DNA from: a virus | Length of the DNA stretch: 64,000 bases | Strand: one strand, 5' to 3' | IMG/VR virus record: IMGVR_UViG_3300005253_000051 | Coordinates: 1 to 64,000 of that record | Shown here: piece after piece, positions 48,197 through 57,160 of the stretch | How positions within the stretch are numbered: position 1 is the first letter of the stretch | How the letters are laid out: each line of letters begins with the position of its first letter | Made by a program: the position numbers and the translations under genes | Notes under the pieces: generated by a model | What the model saw: the letters and a program-made list of their open reading frames with translations, nothing else | Told to the model about the DNA's origin: nothing | The model's database searches: none

Positions 48197-48595
48197 TCAG
48201 TCCTCTCGAATTCGATCGACTAGATCGTCTAACTCGGTCGGCAACCCCGATGCGGCTATCTCGTCTTCCGTCCACATGAGCGCCATCATGTTCCACAGCA
48301 CCGCCGCGCCATGGTCTTCGTCGATCTTGCCCTCGATCCAGTCGGCAAGATGTCGCTCCAGTGACGCGAGCGTGCGCTGAAGGGGGATCCCCTTGCGCCA
48401 GTTATTGGGGCCGTACTTCTCGGCGCCCGCAGAGTAGAGATCCGCGAGCCGGCGAAGCGGACCGAGCGGAATCAGATCGAAACGCGGCTTGCCGCTTTGC
48501 ATGTCGCGCTGGGCGCCGGTTTCAAAGTCCTGGCGCTCGCCGGAGTCCTTGACGACGTACTTATTGCTCTTGCACTTGAGATCGGGTTTGCTCAT
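48197..48595 (-). CDS. dATP/dGTP diphosphohydrolase-like protein (MazZ-type domain)
   Basis: 132 residues; start set by ATGA overlap with thyX. KPRFDLIPLGPLRRLADLYS and AEKYGPNNWRKG then TLASLERHLADWIEGK with GAAVLWNMMALMW match the phage dATP/dGTP diphosphohydrolase domain, an all-alpha MazG-like fold binding Mg2+ by Glu/Asp. It would trim dATP/dGTP pools, in some phages as part of 2-aminoadenine synthesis. Substrate here unproven. Confidence 0.7.
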   Translation of the reverse strand: MSKPDLKCKSNKYVVKDSGERQDFETGAQRDMQSGKPRFDLIPLGPLRRLADLYSAGAEKYGPNNWRKGIPLQRTLASLERHLADWIEGKIDEDHGAAVLWNMMALMWTEDEIAASGLPTELDDLVDRIRED

Positions 48596-49428
48596 GATCC
48601 CCATCCTAATTCGTTAACGAAGCGCTGGACCTTGTCTAGAAATTCATCGGCTTCACGCTCCGTAGGGAAGTCCCCTTTATCCACGGCGGGGACTGATGCC
48701 GTAGCGAGGATCTTTGCGAGTGCCTTGACTTCGTGCCTAGTAAGAAACATCCCGTTGAGCCGGTAGTCCTCGAACGCTTCCCACGCCAGCGGCACGATCG
48801 GCTTGATTAGTTCAGCCATGGCCTCGGCATAGACGCGGATCTCGTACTGCGCGTGCGAGTCGAGGCGAAGGCTCAGAAAGTGGAACAGGTTGTGAAGATC
48901 GATCTTCCAAATCCACTGCGTGTAGGTCGAGAGCGGCAGGTTGATGCGCGCCAGCTCGCGCGCCATACCGGCTTCGAGGCGGTACTGATAGGCCGAGAAC
49001 GCATCGTCACTTTCACGCTTGAACGATTCCGCGTGAAGATCAGCATTAAGTACCGTTTCAGACGCAGAACCTTGCTTGTTATTCTTAGACTGCCGCATCA
49101 GTCGAATCGACAAAGGCGTATAGGACTCCGCTGGTAGTTCCGAATAGCGTGCACTCATCTCGTTGATGCTGGCCGTACGATGACGCACCCACTGCCGCGC
49201 GACGAAGATCGGCATCTTCGCCCGGAACTTCAGTTCCACCATCTCGAACGGAGTCGTGTGGCGCTTGCGCATGAGGTAGCGGATCAGACCGCGGTTCTCT
49301 TGCACGGGTCTCACGTTCTCACCCGCGATGGATACGCGAGCGGCATCAATGATCGCTTGATCGTCGCCCATGACGTCCACTAACTCGACGAAGCCGTGGT
49401 GGTCAAGAACGTCAATTCGTTTGGTCAT
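48592..49428 (-). CDS. thyX: Flavin-dependent thymidylate synthase ThyX
   Basis: 278 residues from MTKRIDVLDHHGF. The ThyX signature RHRTASINEMSARYS (RHRx7S) is complete, with the FAD/dUMP residues around TTPFEMVELKF and RLDSHAQYEIRVYA. It makes dTMP from dUMP with methylenetetrahydrofolate and FAD. Coupled to the diphosphohydrolase gene downstream, upstream of dCMP deaminase which supplies dUMP. Confidence 0.95.
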   Translation of the reverse strand: MTKRIDVLDHHGFVELVDVMGDDQAIIDAARVSIAGENVRPVQENRGLIRYLMRKRHTTPFEMVELKFRAKMPIFVARQWVRHRTASINEMSARYSELPAESYTPLSIRLMRQSKNNKQGSASETVLNADLHAESFKRESDDAFSAYQYRLEAGMARELARINLPLSTYTQWIWKIDLHNLFHFLSLRLDSHAQYEIRVYAEAMAELIKPIVPLAWEAFEDYRLNGMFLTRHEVKALAKILATASVPAVDKGDFPTEREADEFLDKVQRFVNELGWGS

Positions 49429-49792
49429 GCTGTGTTTTCTCCAGCGGGATAGCGTTAATAGAGCCGAACTTGTCCACCAAGAATTTGCTAAGTGTGAGAC
49501 CAAAGCCGTCGCAGATGCTGCATTCGTAATCACCGCGGAGCAAAACTAATCCCCACCCATCCGGCATTGGAACCCGCACCAGCTTAAAATCACGCCTGAG
49601 AGGAAGGCTTATATCGATAGTTCTGTGTTGCTCGAACTCGAACAACATCACCACCCATCCATCGCTTTCGCCCTGCACTATGCGTATTCTAAAACCCATT
49701 TGGATTTGGTTTTTGAACACGCTGCGAGTCCAAGTCCACTCAGCATCAAAAAGAGCCTTGGCGAATTGCACTTGCAAATTGTCAGTGGTCAT
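49412..49792 (-). CDS. Hypothetical protein
   Basis: 126 residues. Beta-rich (GFRIRIVQGESDGWVVMLFE; FKLVRVPMPDGWGLVLLRG) with two Cys (YECSIC). No family recognised. Lies between dCMP deaminase and ThyX, overlapping ThyX by 17 bases. Confidence 0.5.
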   Translation of the reverse strand: MTTDNLQVQFAKALFDAEWTWTRSVFKNQIQMGFRIRIVQGESDGWVVMLFEFEQHRTIDISLPLRRDFKLVRVPMPDGWGLVLLRGDYECSICDGFGLTLSKFLVDKFGSINAIPLEKTQHDQTN

Positions 49793-49797
49793 CCGAT

Positions 49798-50361
49798 CTA
49801 TCCTCCATGCTTAGTGCCACGGCCGTCGTTCTCGGCGATGTCGTGAAGGCCGCAGAAGCCACTGTCGTAGCGACCTTCGTTCGAGCACCCAGCCCTGATA
49901 CACAACAGGGGCAGGCGCATCTCGAATCGCAGCGGCATATGCCACAAGCCCGTCGAACTCCCTCGAAAGTAGTCGGCGACGAGCTGCGTGTTACGACTCT
50001 CGTAGTACTCGGCATAGACCACGCGCGCGATGCCTGCATTGACGATGCGCTTGGCGCAGTCGTAGCAGGGAATCACCGTGCAGTAGAGCGTGCAGCACTT
50101 CGCGCGGCCCCCGGCGTAGTCGAGCGCATTGGATTCTGCGTGCAAGGTGCGTACGCAGCTCATTCGGCCGTCGATCTCTTTCAGCTCGTGGCCGGCGTCG
50201 TCACAGTGCTCCATGCCCGCGGCAGAGCCGTTGTAGCCGGTGGCAACGATGCGATGATCAGGATCCACGATGACGGCGCCGACGTGTTTTCTATCACATG
50301 TCGCGCGTGTCGCCACGACATGCGCGAGCATCAGAAAGTACTGGTCCCAGTTGGGTCTCAT
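49798..50361 (-). CDS. dCMP deaminase
   Basis: 187 residues. Zinc site: LHAESNAL (His, catalytic Glu) and TVIPCYDCAKRI (Cys pair). The DNA-style N-terminal part HVGAVIVDPDHRIVATGYNG matches the family. It converts dCMP to dUMP, feeding ThyX. The C-terminal 40 residues (IRAGCSNEGRYDSGFCGLHD) form an extra Cys/His segment not typical of the enzyme. Confidence 0.92.
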   Translation of the reverse strand: MRPNWDQYFLMLAHVVATRATCDRKHVGAVIVDPDHRIVATGYNGSAAGMEHCDDAGHELKEIDGRMSCVRTLHAESNALDYAGGRAKCCTLYCTVIPCYDCAKRIVNAGIARVVYAEYYESRNTQLVADYFRGSSTGLWHMPLRFEMRLPLLCIRAGCSNEGRYDSGFCGLHDIAENDGRGTKHGG

Positions 50362-50600
50362 TTGGTTTCCTTGCGCTTATCAAACAAGAGACGGATATCA
50401 TCGGCGATCTCGATGCTTCCGTTGTCGTAGAGAAAGCGCTGGAAGTGAATAGCCTCTTCGTTGTCCGTGAAGGACGCGACGGCATCAGAGATGATGAGGG
50501 CTCCTCCCTTAGCAATGACGTAACGGACAAGGCACCAACTTTCTGGGTATTCCTGGCAGTCGTCTTGCCACTCGATCTTGTAACTGATCTTCGCGTCCAT
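50358..50600 (-). CDS. Hypothetical protein
   Basis: 80 residues. Beta start (KISYKIEWQDDCQEYPESW) then a helix with NEEAIHFQRFLYDNG. No family recognised. Overlaps the dCMP deaminase start by ATGA. Confidence 0.5.
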   Translation of the reverse strand: MDAKISYKIEWQDDCQEYPESWCLVRYVIAKGGALIISDAVASFTDNEEAIHFQRFLYDNGSIEIADDIRLLFDKRKETK

Positions 50601-50621
50601 TTATCCTATCCTGGTAAAACA

Positions 50622-50677
50622 AGGAGCCCGGCCAATCGATGGCGACCAACCAGGGAATGAAAACTGGCCGGGCTCCT
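50622..50677 (-). terminator. Rho-independent terminator
   Basis: AGGAGCCCGGCCA and its exact complement (13 bp) enclose 30 bases; on the minus strand TTGTTTT follows. It closes the transcript of the gene at 50679 and insulates the dCMP deaminase-ThyX group. Confidence 0.75.
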
Positions 50678-50678
50678 C

Positions 50679-51005
50679 TCAAACCTTCTTGCTTTCGTAG
50701 TAGGTGTGACTACACCGATTGCAGCAAAAGTGCCGAGAGTTTGGGATGTACCTAATGACCCAGTTCAGGCCATCTCGAAAGCTTTTGTGTCGCTGTTCCA
50801 CCTCTACGACACCGACTTGCGTATCGACGCCAACCAGATCATCGATGATCTCGCGCGTGCCGCACCAGTCGCAAATCCCGAGCAGGTAGTGCCGGACATT
50901 GGCGGTTTTTCCACTGATACCAACCGGCGCCTTGGCTTGGGTGAGCAGGTCGAATATGACATTGGAGTGCTCGATGGTATGAGATGTCGAAAATGGTTTG
51001 ATCAT
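50679..51005 (-). CDS. Hypothetical protein with two zinc pairs
   Basis: 108 residues. GICDWCGTRE and HFCCNRCSHTYYE form a zinc site flanking a central alpha/beta segment (VGVVEVEQRHKSFRDGL). No family recognised. Confidence 0.55.
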   Translation of the reverse strand: MIKPFSTSHTIEHSNVIFDLLTQAKAPVGISGKTANVRHYLLGICDWCGTREIIDDLVGVDTQVGVVEVEQRHKSFRDGLNWVIRYIPNSRHFCCNRCSHTYYESKKV

Positions 51006-51018
51006 GTTTTCCTCTCAA

Positions 51019-51333
51019 CTAGTTCGCAGTGCTTCGCACCACCTCTTGATGCTTCGCCGCGTTGTCTTTCCACTCATCGATCGCGCCCTGGATCATCTCG
51101 TCCAGACTTGGTTCACCGTCTCGAAAAATTCCGACCGCGTTCCACGCTTTCAAATCGCTCACGTTGAGTGAGTCGCGAACGCCAAGCGGGATAACGCAAC
51201 CACAGGCGTGAAGACCCCACGAGATTAGAGGCGTTGAAAAATAGGTGTCCTCTTCTTCCTCGTAGTAGTACGCGCGCCAGCCATCCGCCGGCAGAAGTTG
51301 AATCAGCTGAAGGTGTTTCTCGTCGTGGTTCAT
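51019..51333 (-). CDS. Hypothetical protein
   Basis: 104 residues. YYYEEEEDTYFSTPLISWGL then VIPLGVRDSLNVSDLKAWNA with a helical end. No family recognised. Overlaps the resolvase stop by ATGA. Confidence 0.5.
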   Translation of the reverse strand: MNHDEKHLQLIQLLPADGWRAYYYEEEEDTYFSTPLISWGLHACGCVIPLGVRDSLNVSDLKAWNAVGIFRDGEPSLDEMIQGAIDEWKDNAAKHQEVVRSTAN

Positions 51334-51809
51334 TTTCCCCTTACCCAGTGAAGCCCTATACCGACGGAATCCCAGACGTTGTGGTGCAAACTCTTAGTTT
51401 TCGGTAGCTCCACGCGCCTTGTTTCGGCGGCCGTGAGCGCGCGTTGCGTGCGCTCAACGCTAACTTTTTTCGGAGTCTGCCCCTTCCACTCGCGAGGCAG
51501 CAGCAACTCTACATGGACCGACGGCCACTCGCGCTTGAAGTCGTTCGCGATGGCACCAACGACGACTGCAAGCGAGATCAAGTCGTTGGGATCGCCTTTT
51601 AGCAGGTGCTGCCGGTAGACCTGCGGTTTTTCAATCACGACGATATTGACGTCCATCGCCCAATCTAGAACCCAAGAAGTCGCATCACGTACGAGGCTGA
51701 GCCAGTCGCCGTTTTTCTTTATCAACGCCGCCCCGGCAAGTTCTGTCCCCGACCACGCTGCAATCCCGATCTCGTTGACGCCGGGGTCGATACTAACCGT
51801 ATGGATCAT
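51330..51809 (-). CDS. RuvC-like Holliday junction resolvase
   Basis: 159 residues from MIHTVSIDPGVNEIG. RNase H/RuvC fold: first Asp in SIDPGVNEIGIA, second acidic in VVIEKPQVYR, and an Asp in HNVWDSVGIGLHW near the end. It would cut branched DNA intermediates of phage replication and recombination, as in poxviruses and many phages. Confidence 0.8.
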   Translation of the reverse strand: MIHTVSIDPGVNEIGIAAWSGTELAGAALIKKNGDWLSLVRDATSWVLDWAMDVNIVVIEKPQVYRQHLLKGDPNDLISLAVVVGAIANDFKREWPSVHVELLLPREWKGQTPKKVSVERTQRALTAAETRRVELPKTKSLHHNVWDSVGIGLHWVRGK

Positions 51810-51966
51810 GGACAACCTCTGCTGGGTCAAGTTGTCGCAATGCAATGCGAACCAGACGCGAAAAACTCATGTGCCCATGACCTAACTTTTTGAGCGCGCG
51901 CATCTTTTGGTTCGCGGCTTTCAGGTCGCTTTCGTACAGCGAAATTGTAACAGTTTTGCGTGACAC
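51793..51966 (-). CDS. Ribbon-helix-helix protein
   Basis: 57 residues from a GTG: SRKTVTISLYESDLKAANQK then SFSRLVRIALRQL. Beta strand then two helices, the Arc/CopG design. Overlaps the start of the resolvase gene. Candidate regulator of the replication block; a palindromic GTGTCACACCAGTGTCACG lies over its start and could be its own operator. Confidence 0.6.
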   Translation of the reverse strand: MSRKTVTISLYESDLKAANQKMRALKKLGHGHMSFSRLVRIALRQLDPAEVVHDPYG

Positions 51967-52003
51967 TGGTGTGACACGAGTATGAACACGGAAAGCGCAG
52001 GTG

Positions 52004-52240
52004 TCAACCGTTCAATGCTTTTTGCGCCTCAATATAGGCATTCAACATGTCGCGCAAGTCACGAACCCCTTCTGGAGAAAGGAGGACGCCCCTATCTATG
52101 ACTAGATTGTCGCTAAACCCTATCGATACGACATCAACCCCTTCTGGGTGTGCAATAGTCACGCGGCCCATGCCTTTCTCTAAGCATCTCGGACCGGGAA
52201 TGCTGCATTCCAAAATGAATTTTTGATTTTCAATTGCCAT
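52004..52240 (-). CDS. Small hypothetical protein
   Basis: 78 residues. Beta-rich (KFILECSIPGPRCLEKGMGR; VTIAHPEGVDVVSIGF) then a helix (SPEGVRDLRDMLNAYIEAQ). No family recognised. Overlaps the polymerase stop. Confidence 0.5.
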   Translation of the reverse strand: MAIENQKFILECSIPGPRCLEKGMGRVTIAHPEGVDVVSIGFSDNLVIDRGVLLSPEGVRDLRDMLNAYIEAQKALNG

Positions 52241-54431
52241 CGTCGTGCACCCACTTTGTTTTTTCTTCGCCTTCTACGTTCATGTACTTCTCGGGCCTAC
52301 TCGGTAGCAAGATCCCGTTTTCGATCACTGGCTTTCCGCCCTTGTACCAGCGCCGGTGCATCGTCGCCGATGCGCTGATCGGCACGTCGGGGCACCACTT
52401 CCGCATGACCTCTTCCATGATCGCTTGCAGTCGATACGCAGCATCTGATGCCCGCTGGCCGGTGTAGGGATTCTCGGCGCCGATCTCGTCGTGGGCGAAC
52501 AGCCACGGGCGGCACCCGTACAGCGCTGAGTCTTCGCCGGCCGCCGTCTTGCCGGTGTAGCACTCGCGCGCGACTTCGTAGCCGGCTTCCTTGGCGCCCA
52601 TCGCCGCCAAGTGCTGAAAGAAGCCGTTGCAGATCGCCGTGTAGCGAACTTGACCGCGAACCATCCCAGAGCGAACGAACTCGATGTGCTTGGCTTCGTT
52701 TTCTTGACCGACGAGCGCACCACAATATCGGAAGTAGTCGTGCATCTCGCGCCACTTGGCACGAAACCCTTGGTGCAGTTTGCAGGCGTGATCGAAGGTT
52801 ACCTCGATGCCGTAGCCCTTGGCGTAGCTCACGAATGCATGCGGTCCCATACCACCGGCAAATCCGTAGTTCGCGATTTTGCAGTACTGCCGGACGCCGT
52901 TGTCACCTGCGATCTCGGGGTCGCCGTCTTTGTAGCGGCGCAGGACTTCATCGTACGAGATCTCTAGCGTGTCGGCCGCCATCGCCAGGTGAAAATCTTG
53001 GCCGGCGCGCGCTGCGTCGGCGATGTAGCTGTAGCCGAATAGGTCAAGACAAACCTGCGCTAACGTGAGCATTTCCAACGTGTCGTAGTCACAGAACATG
53101 AACACGAAGCCGAGCCGCGCGACGAAGCACTCACGCACGCCGCCCGCGCGTGGTGGATTTTGCAGGTTGGGCTTGCCGCATGAGGTGCGCAGCGTCTCTA
53201 GGATCGGGTTGTAGCGGCAGTTGATCGGAACTTCGATCCCGAGTTCAAGCGCGGGCACGTATGTGCTGAGCACCTTGCCGATGCGCACGCACTCAGATAC
53301 GGCGTGAAGCCCATCGTCGTCGCTGTTGATGAGCACGTCGCGCTCCGTACAAACCTGTTTCGTCTTCGTGAGCTTGACCCTCTTGCTTTGTCGCTCACAG
53401 CTGTCCACGACGGCCGCCTTGATCTTTTTCATGTCGCGCGTGCCGACCGCGCGCATGTAGCCGTACTCCTTCGCGATGATTTCTTGCTCTGCGTAGTCGC
53501 CTTTGAGTAAACGCTTTAGCTCCTCGACGCCTCCGCGATCTGTGCGCACGCCCCACGTACTCATCAGCGCAAGAAACCAGTGCGCCTTGGCTTGGTAGAT
53601 CTCACCTGGGATCCCCTCGGGCGCAACGATCAACTCCTGACTGTCGTGGACGCCGAGGTTGTCCACCGAGTCGCCGATGGCGTAGTCGAGCGCATCTTGC
53701 GGCCACTCATCAAGAGGCACGCCGTCTAGCTCGTTGTAATGCAACCGCCAAGTGTCCTCGCCTTTCTGGATGATCTTGCCCAAGTGACGAAGCACGAGAT
53801 TTTGCAGAGAGAAATTCTGCTTCTTCATCTCGCCCAGTTCGTTCTCGACGAACTTTAGCTCGCCGTTGGCGTTGTCGATCAACATCTGGCGTAACTGGAC
53901 GCACCGGATGCGGCCTTCGTCGAGCGCCTTGAACACGAGCGGAATGAGCGTCTCGTCTTCAGCGCAGAGTACAACTAAGTCGAAGCCGATGAAGTTGGCC
54001 CCTGTGAGAATCGCATCGCCCGACAATAGTTCCCGTGCGCGCTCGATGGCTTCATCACGAAGCAAAATCGAGCCGTCGCCCTCGGTCCAGCAAACGAGCT
54101 TGGGCGCGGGCATGCCGGGCTTGATGAGGTGCGTCTCGGTGTCGGCGGAGATGACCTTCATCGATGGTTCCTTTTCGCTGGTCTGCCATACGATGGCAGC
54201 TCGATTCGATCGCGTTGGTCGTCGATACCCGGAATCGAAAACCCAACCCATCTGAGCTAGTTCTCGAATACGCGCCGAAGCCGTTTGATGCTTCAAGTCG
54301 AGATCGACCTCGATCTCGTCACACGTTCGACCATTACGATCACGGATGCGATCGCGAATCTGGTGGTGAAGCCTGCTGATATGCGGCTCCATCGATGATA
54401 CCGCCGCGAGCGACGTCTCTTGATAGCTCAT
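52230..54431 (-). CDS. Family A DNA polymerase with N-terminal winged helix and 3'-5' exonuclease
   Basis: 733 residues from MSYQETSLAAV, after GGGGGAG. Residues about 10-85 form a winged helix (CDEIEVDLDLKHQTASARI). Exonuclease: VISADTETHLI and ILTGANFIGFDLVVL. Polymerase motif A CDYDTLEMLTLA (about 440), motif B RQYCKIANYGFAGG, motif C FAHDEIGAE (about 644). All catalytic acids are present, so it should be active and proofreading. An internal ATG (MKVISADTET, 54161) has its own AAGGA site, so a form without the winged helix may also be made. Confidence 0.93.
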   Translation of the reverse strand: MSYQETSLAAVSSMEPHISRLHHQIRDRIRDRNGRTCDEIEVDLDLKHQTASARIRELAQMGWVFDSGYRRPTRSNRAAIVWQTSEKEPSMKVISADTETHLIKPGMPAPKLVCWTEGDGSILLRDEAIERARELLSGDAILTGANFIGFDLVVLCAEDETLIPLVFKALDEGRIRCVQLRQMLIDNANGELKFVENELGEMKKQNFSLQNLVLRHLGKIIQKGEDTWRLHYNELDGVPLDEWPQDALDYAIGDSVDNLGVHDSQELIVAPEGIPGEIYQAKAHWFLALMSTWGVRTDRGGVEELKRLLKGDYAEQEIIAKEYGYMRAVGTRDMKKIKAAVVDSCERQSKRVKLTKTKQVCTERDVLINSDDDGLHAVSECVRIGKVLSTYVPALELGIEVPINCRYNPILETLRTSCGKPNLQNPPRAGGVRECFVARLGFVFMFCDYDTLEMLTLAQVCLDLFGYSYIADAARAGQDFHLAMAADTLEISYDEVLRRYKDGDPEIAGDNGVRQYCKIANYGFAGGMGPHAFVSYAKGYGIEVTFDHACKLHQGFRAKWREMHDYFRYCGALVGQENEAKHIEFVRSGMVRGQVRYTAICNGFFQHLAAMGAKEAGYEVARECYTGKTAAGEDSALYGCRPWLFAHDEIGAENPYTGQRASDAAYRLQAIMEEVMRKWCPDVPISASATMHRRWYKGGKPVIENGILLPSRPEKYMNVEGEEKTKWVHDDGN

Positions 54432-54520
54432 TAGCTCCCCCGAACCCATGATCAAAAAATCAGCGCGACGCCCACCCGCCCGGCGAAGGAGAGCAGGCGT
54501 CACGCTAATTGGGAGCCGAA

Positions 54521-55054
54521 CTAGCTCGCGGCCTGTGCGGCCTGTGCAACCTGCGTGGCCTGCGCGACCTTCGCCACTTGAATCTTGGTGCGCGCCTCTT
54601 CGGACGTCATCCACCGGTGCCGCGTGAACGGATTACCAGCCTTGGTGTCCTTGTTGTAGGCGTAGACGCCCATGACCAAACCAGCCAGAGGGTTGTTCTC
54701 GCCCACGACTTCGTCGGCGATGTCTTCGTCCATCTCGACGTCTTCAGCGCTCGGTGGAAGGCCGTCTACCTCAGCATCACGACCCTGAATCCACAGGCCC
54801 ATGCGCATGAAGTCTGCGATGTTACCCAGAGCTGGATCCTTGTCCAACGTGACCATCATTTCGCCCGGCGCCCCCGGTCTCATCTTGTCGCTGTCGGTCT
54901 CCCTGATCAGGCACTCGACGACGAAGAAATCGACGTTCTTGCGCGTCTTGCCCGTCTTGCAACGCTGAATTTCGACGACGTAGTGCGCGTCTGGGATGAA
55001 ATAGTGGCCACCCATGGTACTGCGCTGGCCCTTGATATCTCCGAAAAGTCCCAT
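54521..55054 (-). CDS. DUF669-like phage replication-associated protein
   Basis: 177 residues from MGLFGDIKGQRS. DAHYVVEIQRCKTGKTRKN and VDFFVVECLIRETDSDKM form an OB-like N-terminal region; the tail is acidic then Ala/Gln-rich (KVAQATQVAQAAQAAS). It resembles the DUF669-like proteins beside phage polymerases, which may bind single-stranded DNA. Function inferred from context. Confidence 0.6.
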   Translation of the reverse strand: MGLFGDIKGQRSTMGGHYFIPDAHYVVEIQRCKTGKTRKNVDFFVVECLIRETDSDKMRPGAPGEMMVTLDKDPALGNIADFMRMGLWIQGRDAEVDGLPPSAEDVEMDEDIADEVVGENNPLAGLVMGVYAYNKDTKAGNPFTRHRWMTSEEARTKIQVAKVAQATQVAQAAQAAS

Positions 55055-55133
55055 TTCTCTTTCTCTTTCTCGGCCGAAGCCGTTCATTTTCGGGCCCCGT
55101 AGGGCCGCTTCCTTTGCGCGCTACAGTAGCACG

Positions 55134-55298
55134 CTACGAGCGATCTAGTTCCACGAATACGACGAAGAACTCGAACCAATCTGGTTCTTCATTTGTCGTC
55201 GGAAACGCATCGGCTGCTTGCTTTTCGCCGTCTGTCCAGTAGGTTGAAAACCTGTCTACGTCGTCTTTCAATCGCTTGATGAACTCTTCCCTAGTCAT
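55134..55298 (-). CDS. 54-residue hypothetical protein
   Basis: Starts MTREEFIKRLKDDVDRFSTY; acidic/aromatic C-terminus (DWFEFFVVFVELDRS). A small helix-strand protein between the polymerase-associated gene and the helicase group. No family recognised. Confidence 0.45.
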   Translation of the reverse strand: MTREEFIKRLKDDVDRFSTYWTDGEKQAADAFPTTNEEPDWFEFFVVFVELDRS

Positions 55299-55322
55299 CT
55301 TCAAATCCTTGTCGCGTAGAGA

Positions 55323-55517
55323 TCAATTATTTTCGTCGGGGCGTCCCTGATGTGCGATCGCCGGACGATCGCATACGCTGAGTGCTTCGTTGATCTGTTT
55401 CAAAGTCCAGTTGTTGTCACGTGCTTTAGCAATGACCTCGACGTGTTCAACGTCCACGGGACCCTTGTCATCCGTGTAAATGGTGATGACCAGTGCTCTG
55501 TTTGAATCATCAATCAT
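55323..55517 (-). CDS. 64-residue hypothetical protein
   Basis: Starts MIDDSNRALVITIYTDDKGP; helical C-terminus (LKQINEALSVCDRPAIAHQG). Two bases from the helicase stop. No family recognised. Confidence 0.45.
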   Translation of the reverse strand: MIDDSNRALVITIYTDDKGPVDVEHVEVIAKARDNNWTLKQINEALSVCDRPAIAHQGRPDENN

Positions 55518-55519
55518 CT

Positions 55520-57160
55520 TCAAATCCTTGTCGCGTAAAGCACTTTCTGAACGTGCCCCTTGGTCTGCTGGATGAACTCGGCGTCCTCGATAATCGAGCC
55601 CATCGACGCCGCCAGCTCCGATGTGTGACCAAACCAGTCGATCGTCACTTCGTCCGCCATTTGCCCCGGTCGGTGCGTACGCCCGGCGACCTGCTCGAAC
55701 ACCTGCCCGCTGCCTGGCAACGTCGTAAGCAAGTTGCGGCTGTAGTGCTGTAGATTTTTGCCCGTGCCCTGCGCCTTGACGCTGCAAATGATCACTGGAT
55801 CACGAGCAAGATCTGCGTCGGTGCCCGCGCCGTAGTGCGGCCACCTGGTTTTTTTGGCGATGCGCTCGCCGAGGGCCTTGTGCTGGTACCAGATGATGCC
55901 GCCGTCTTTTTGGCCCCACTGGATCGCGGCATTGACGATGAAAGGGTCTTTCCACACCGGTACCGTCGGCGGCACAGGACGATCTCTCACCGCTGCCCAA
56001 GGTGCCCAAGACGGCACATTGATCCTGCCAGCCTTCGCGGCCAGGTAGACGAGCAAGGGACTATCCAGACCCTTTCTGGAACGCTTGAGAATGTCTCGCA
56101 CATCACAATTCCAATTCTTCCGCGCTTCGAGCCACTCGAAATCCGGCTTTCCATCGGGCCAATCCCAGCGCAGGTAGAACCCACACGCGAGCTGGCGCAT
56201 CACACGCGATAGCGCCAACGGACTGTCAAACTCATCCCCCTCGATCGACCACGTAGCCTTGGTGATCTGGCGTAGTTCTTCGATAACCGCGGGTACCTGC
56301 GGAATGAGTTTCTGGATCACGAGGCTCGTGCCAATCATGTTCTTTTTGCCGGCCACCACGCCGGGCGTCTCGACGAATCGGCGGCGATACCCGTCGCGAA
56401 CACCCTCACCATTGGAGCAGAATTGCTTGAGCACACCGGGGCGCATGCGGTAGTCGGGCTTAACATCGATCGCTCCGGCCCAGTCCATGATCTCTCGGTA
56501 GCCGCGGGGAAGAGGCGAGTTTTTTCTGAGCGCCAACTCCACAAGATGCGCGCTCTCGATGATGCTCCGATTTTCCATCGTTCCCGAGAGCATGACGAAC
56601 CGACAGCCGGGATTCTCGGCCATGTACCGCCGAAACCGTTTGGTACGCGCCGACTGTAAACGCTTGAGCAAATGCGCCTCGTCCGCGATGATTAGATCGG
56701 GTTTGATCTCGTCCAAGATCTCAGCCGATTTGGCCGACGACAGTTCGGTGTACTTCACGATATGCAGGCGATCGAGCGGCAAATCGAAGTACCGGCCGTA
56801 GACTTCATCGATCTCGCGCAGTGTTTTTTCCTTGAGCCTCGGAGGAACGAGCAGCACTGCGCAGTCGCTGTCCATCGCGGTGGGTAGCGCGAGAGAGATG
56901 AGCGTTTTTCCCGATCCAACGCCGATATCCCCCACTAAACCGTCGGCAGTCGCCGCTTCGATCAACGCCGCAGATTGGAGCGGCCAAAAACGCATCGCGT
57001 CTGAAGGAGCGTTGGGCCGCAGAAACATGCACGTCACGTCGAGAACAGCCTCAAGATCGAGCACGCGCCTCGGCAACGCTGAAATGCGCTTGAACTCTAC
57101 TGAGTTCGTGACGACGCCGATGGCGCCGTTGATGTCGGCAAATCGGCCCATACGAAACAC
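55520..57160 (-). CDS. SNF2/DEAD-like superfamily 2 helicase
   Basis: 546 residues from a GTG (ATG at 57151 also possible). Motif I DIGVGSGKTLISL, motif II LIIADEAHLLKRL, motif III VMLSGTMENR, motif VI EQVAGRTHRPGQ. This is a SNF2-type double-stranded DNA translocase or helicase, common in phages for replication or packaging-related remodelling. The large insert between lobes (residues about 230-390) is typical. Confidence 0.88.
   Translation of the reverse strand: MFRMGRFADINGAIGVVTNSVEFKRISALPRRVLDLEAVLDVTCMFLRPNAPSDAMRFWPLQSAALIEAATADGLVGDIGVGSGKTLISLALPTAMDSDCAVLLVPPRLKEKTLREIDEVYGRYFDLPLDRLHIVKYTELSSAKSAEILDEIKPDLIIADEAHLLKRLQSARTKRFRRYMAENPGCRFVMLSGTMENRSIIESAHLVELALRKNSPLPRGYREIMDWAGAIDVKPDYRMRPGVLKQFCSNGEGVRDGYRRRFVETPGVVAGKKNMIGTSLVIQKLIPQVPAVIEELRQITKATWSIEGDEFDSPLALSRVMRQLACGFYLRWDWPDGKPDFEWLEARKNWNCDVRDILKRSRKGLDSPLLVYLAAKAGRINVPSWAPWAAVRDRPVPPTVPVWKDPFIVNAAIQWGQKDGGIIWYQHKALGERIAKKTRWPHYGAGTDADLARDPVIICSVKAQGTGKNLQHYSRNLLTTLPGSGQVFEQVAGRTHRPGQMADEVTIDWFGHTSELAASMGSIIEDAEFIQQTKGHVQKVLYATRI

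Noticed and set aside
54432-54614. Upstream extension of the DNA polymerase (61 more residues)
   Set aside because: It overlaps the neighbouring gene, has poor composition, and the ATG at 54431 has a strong ribosome site.
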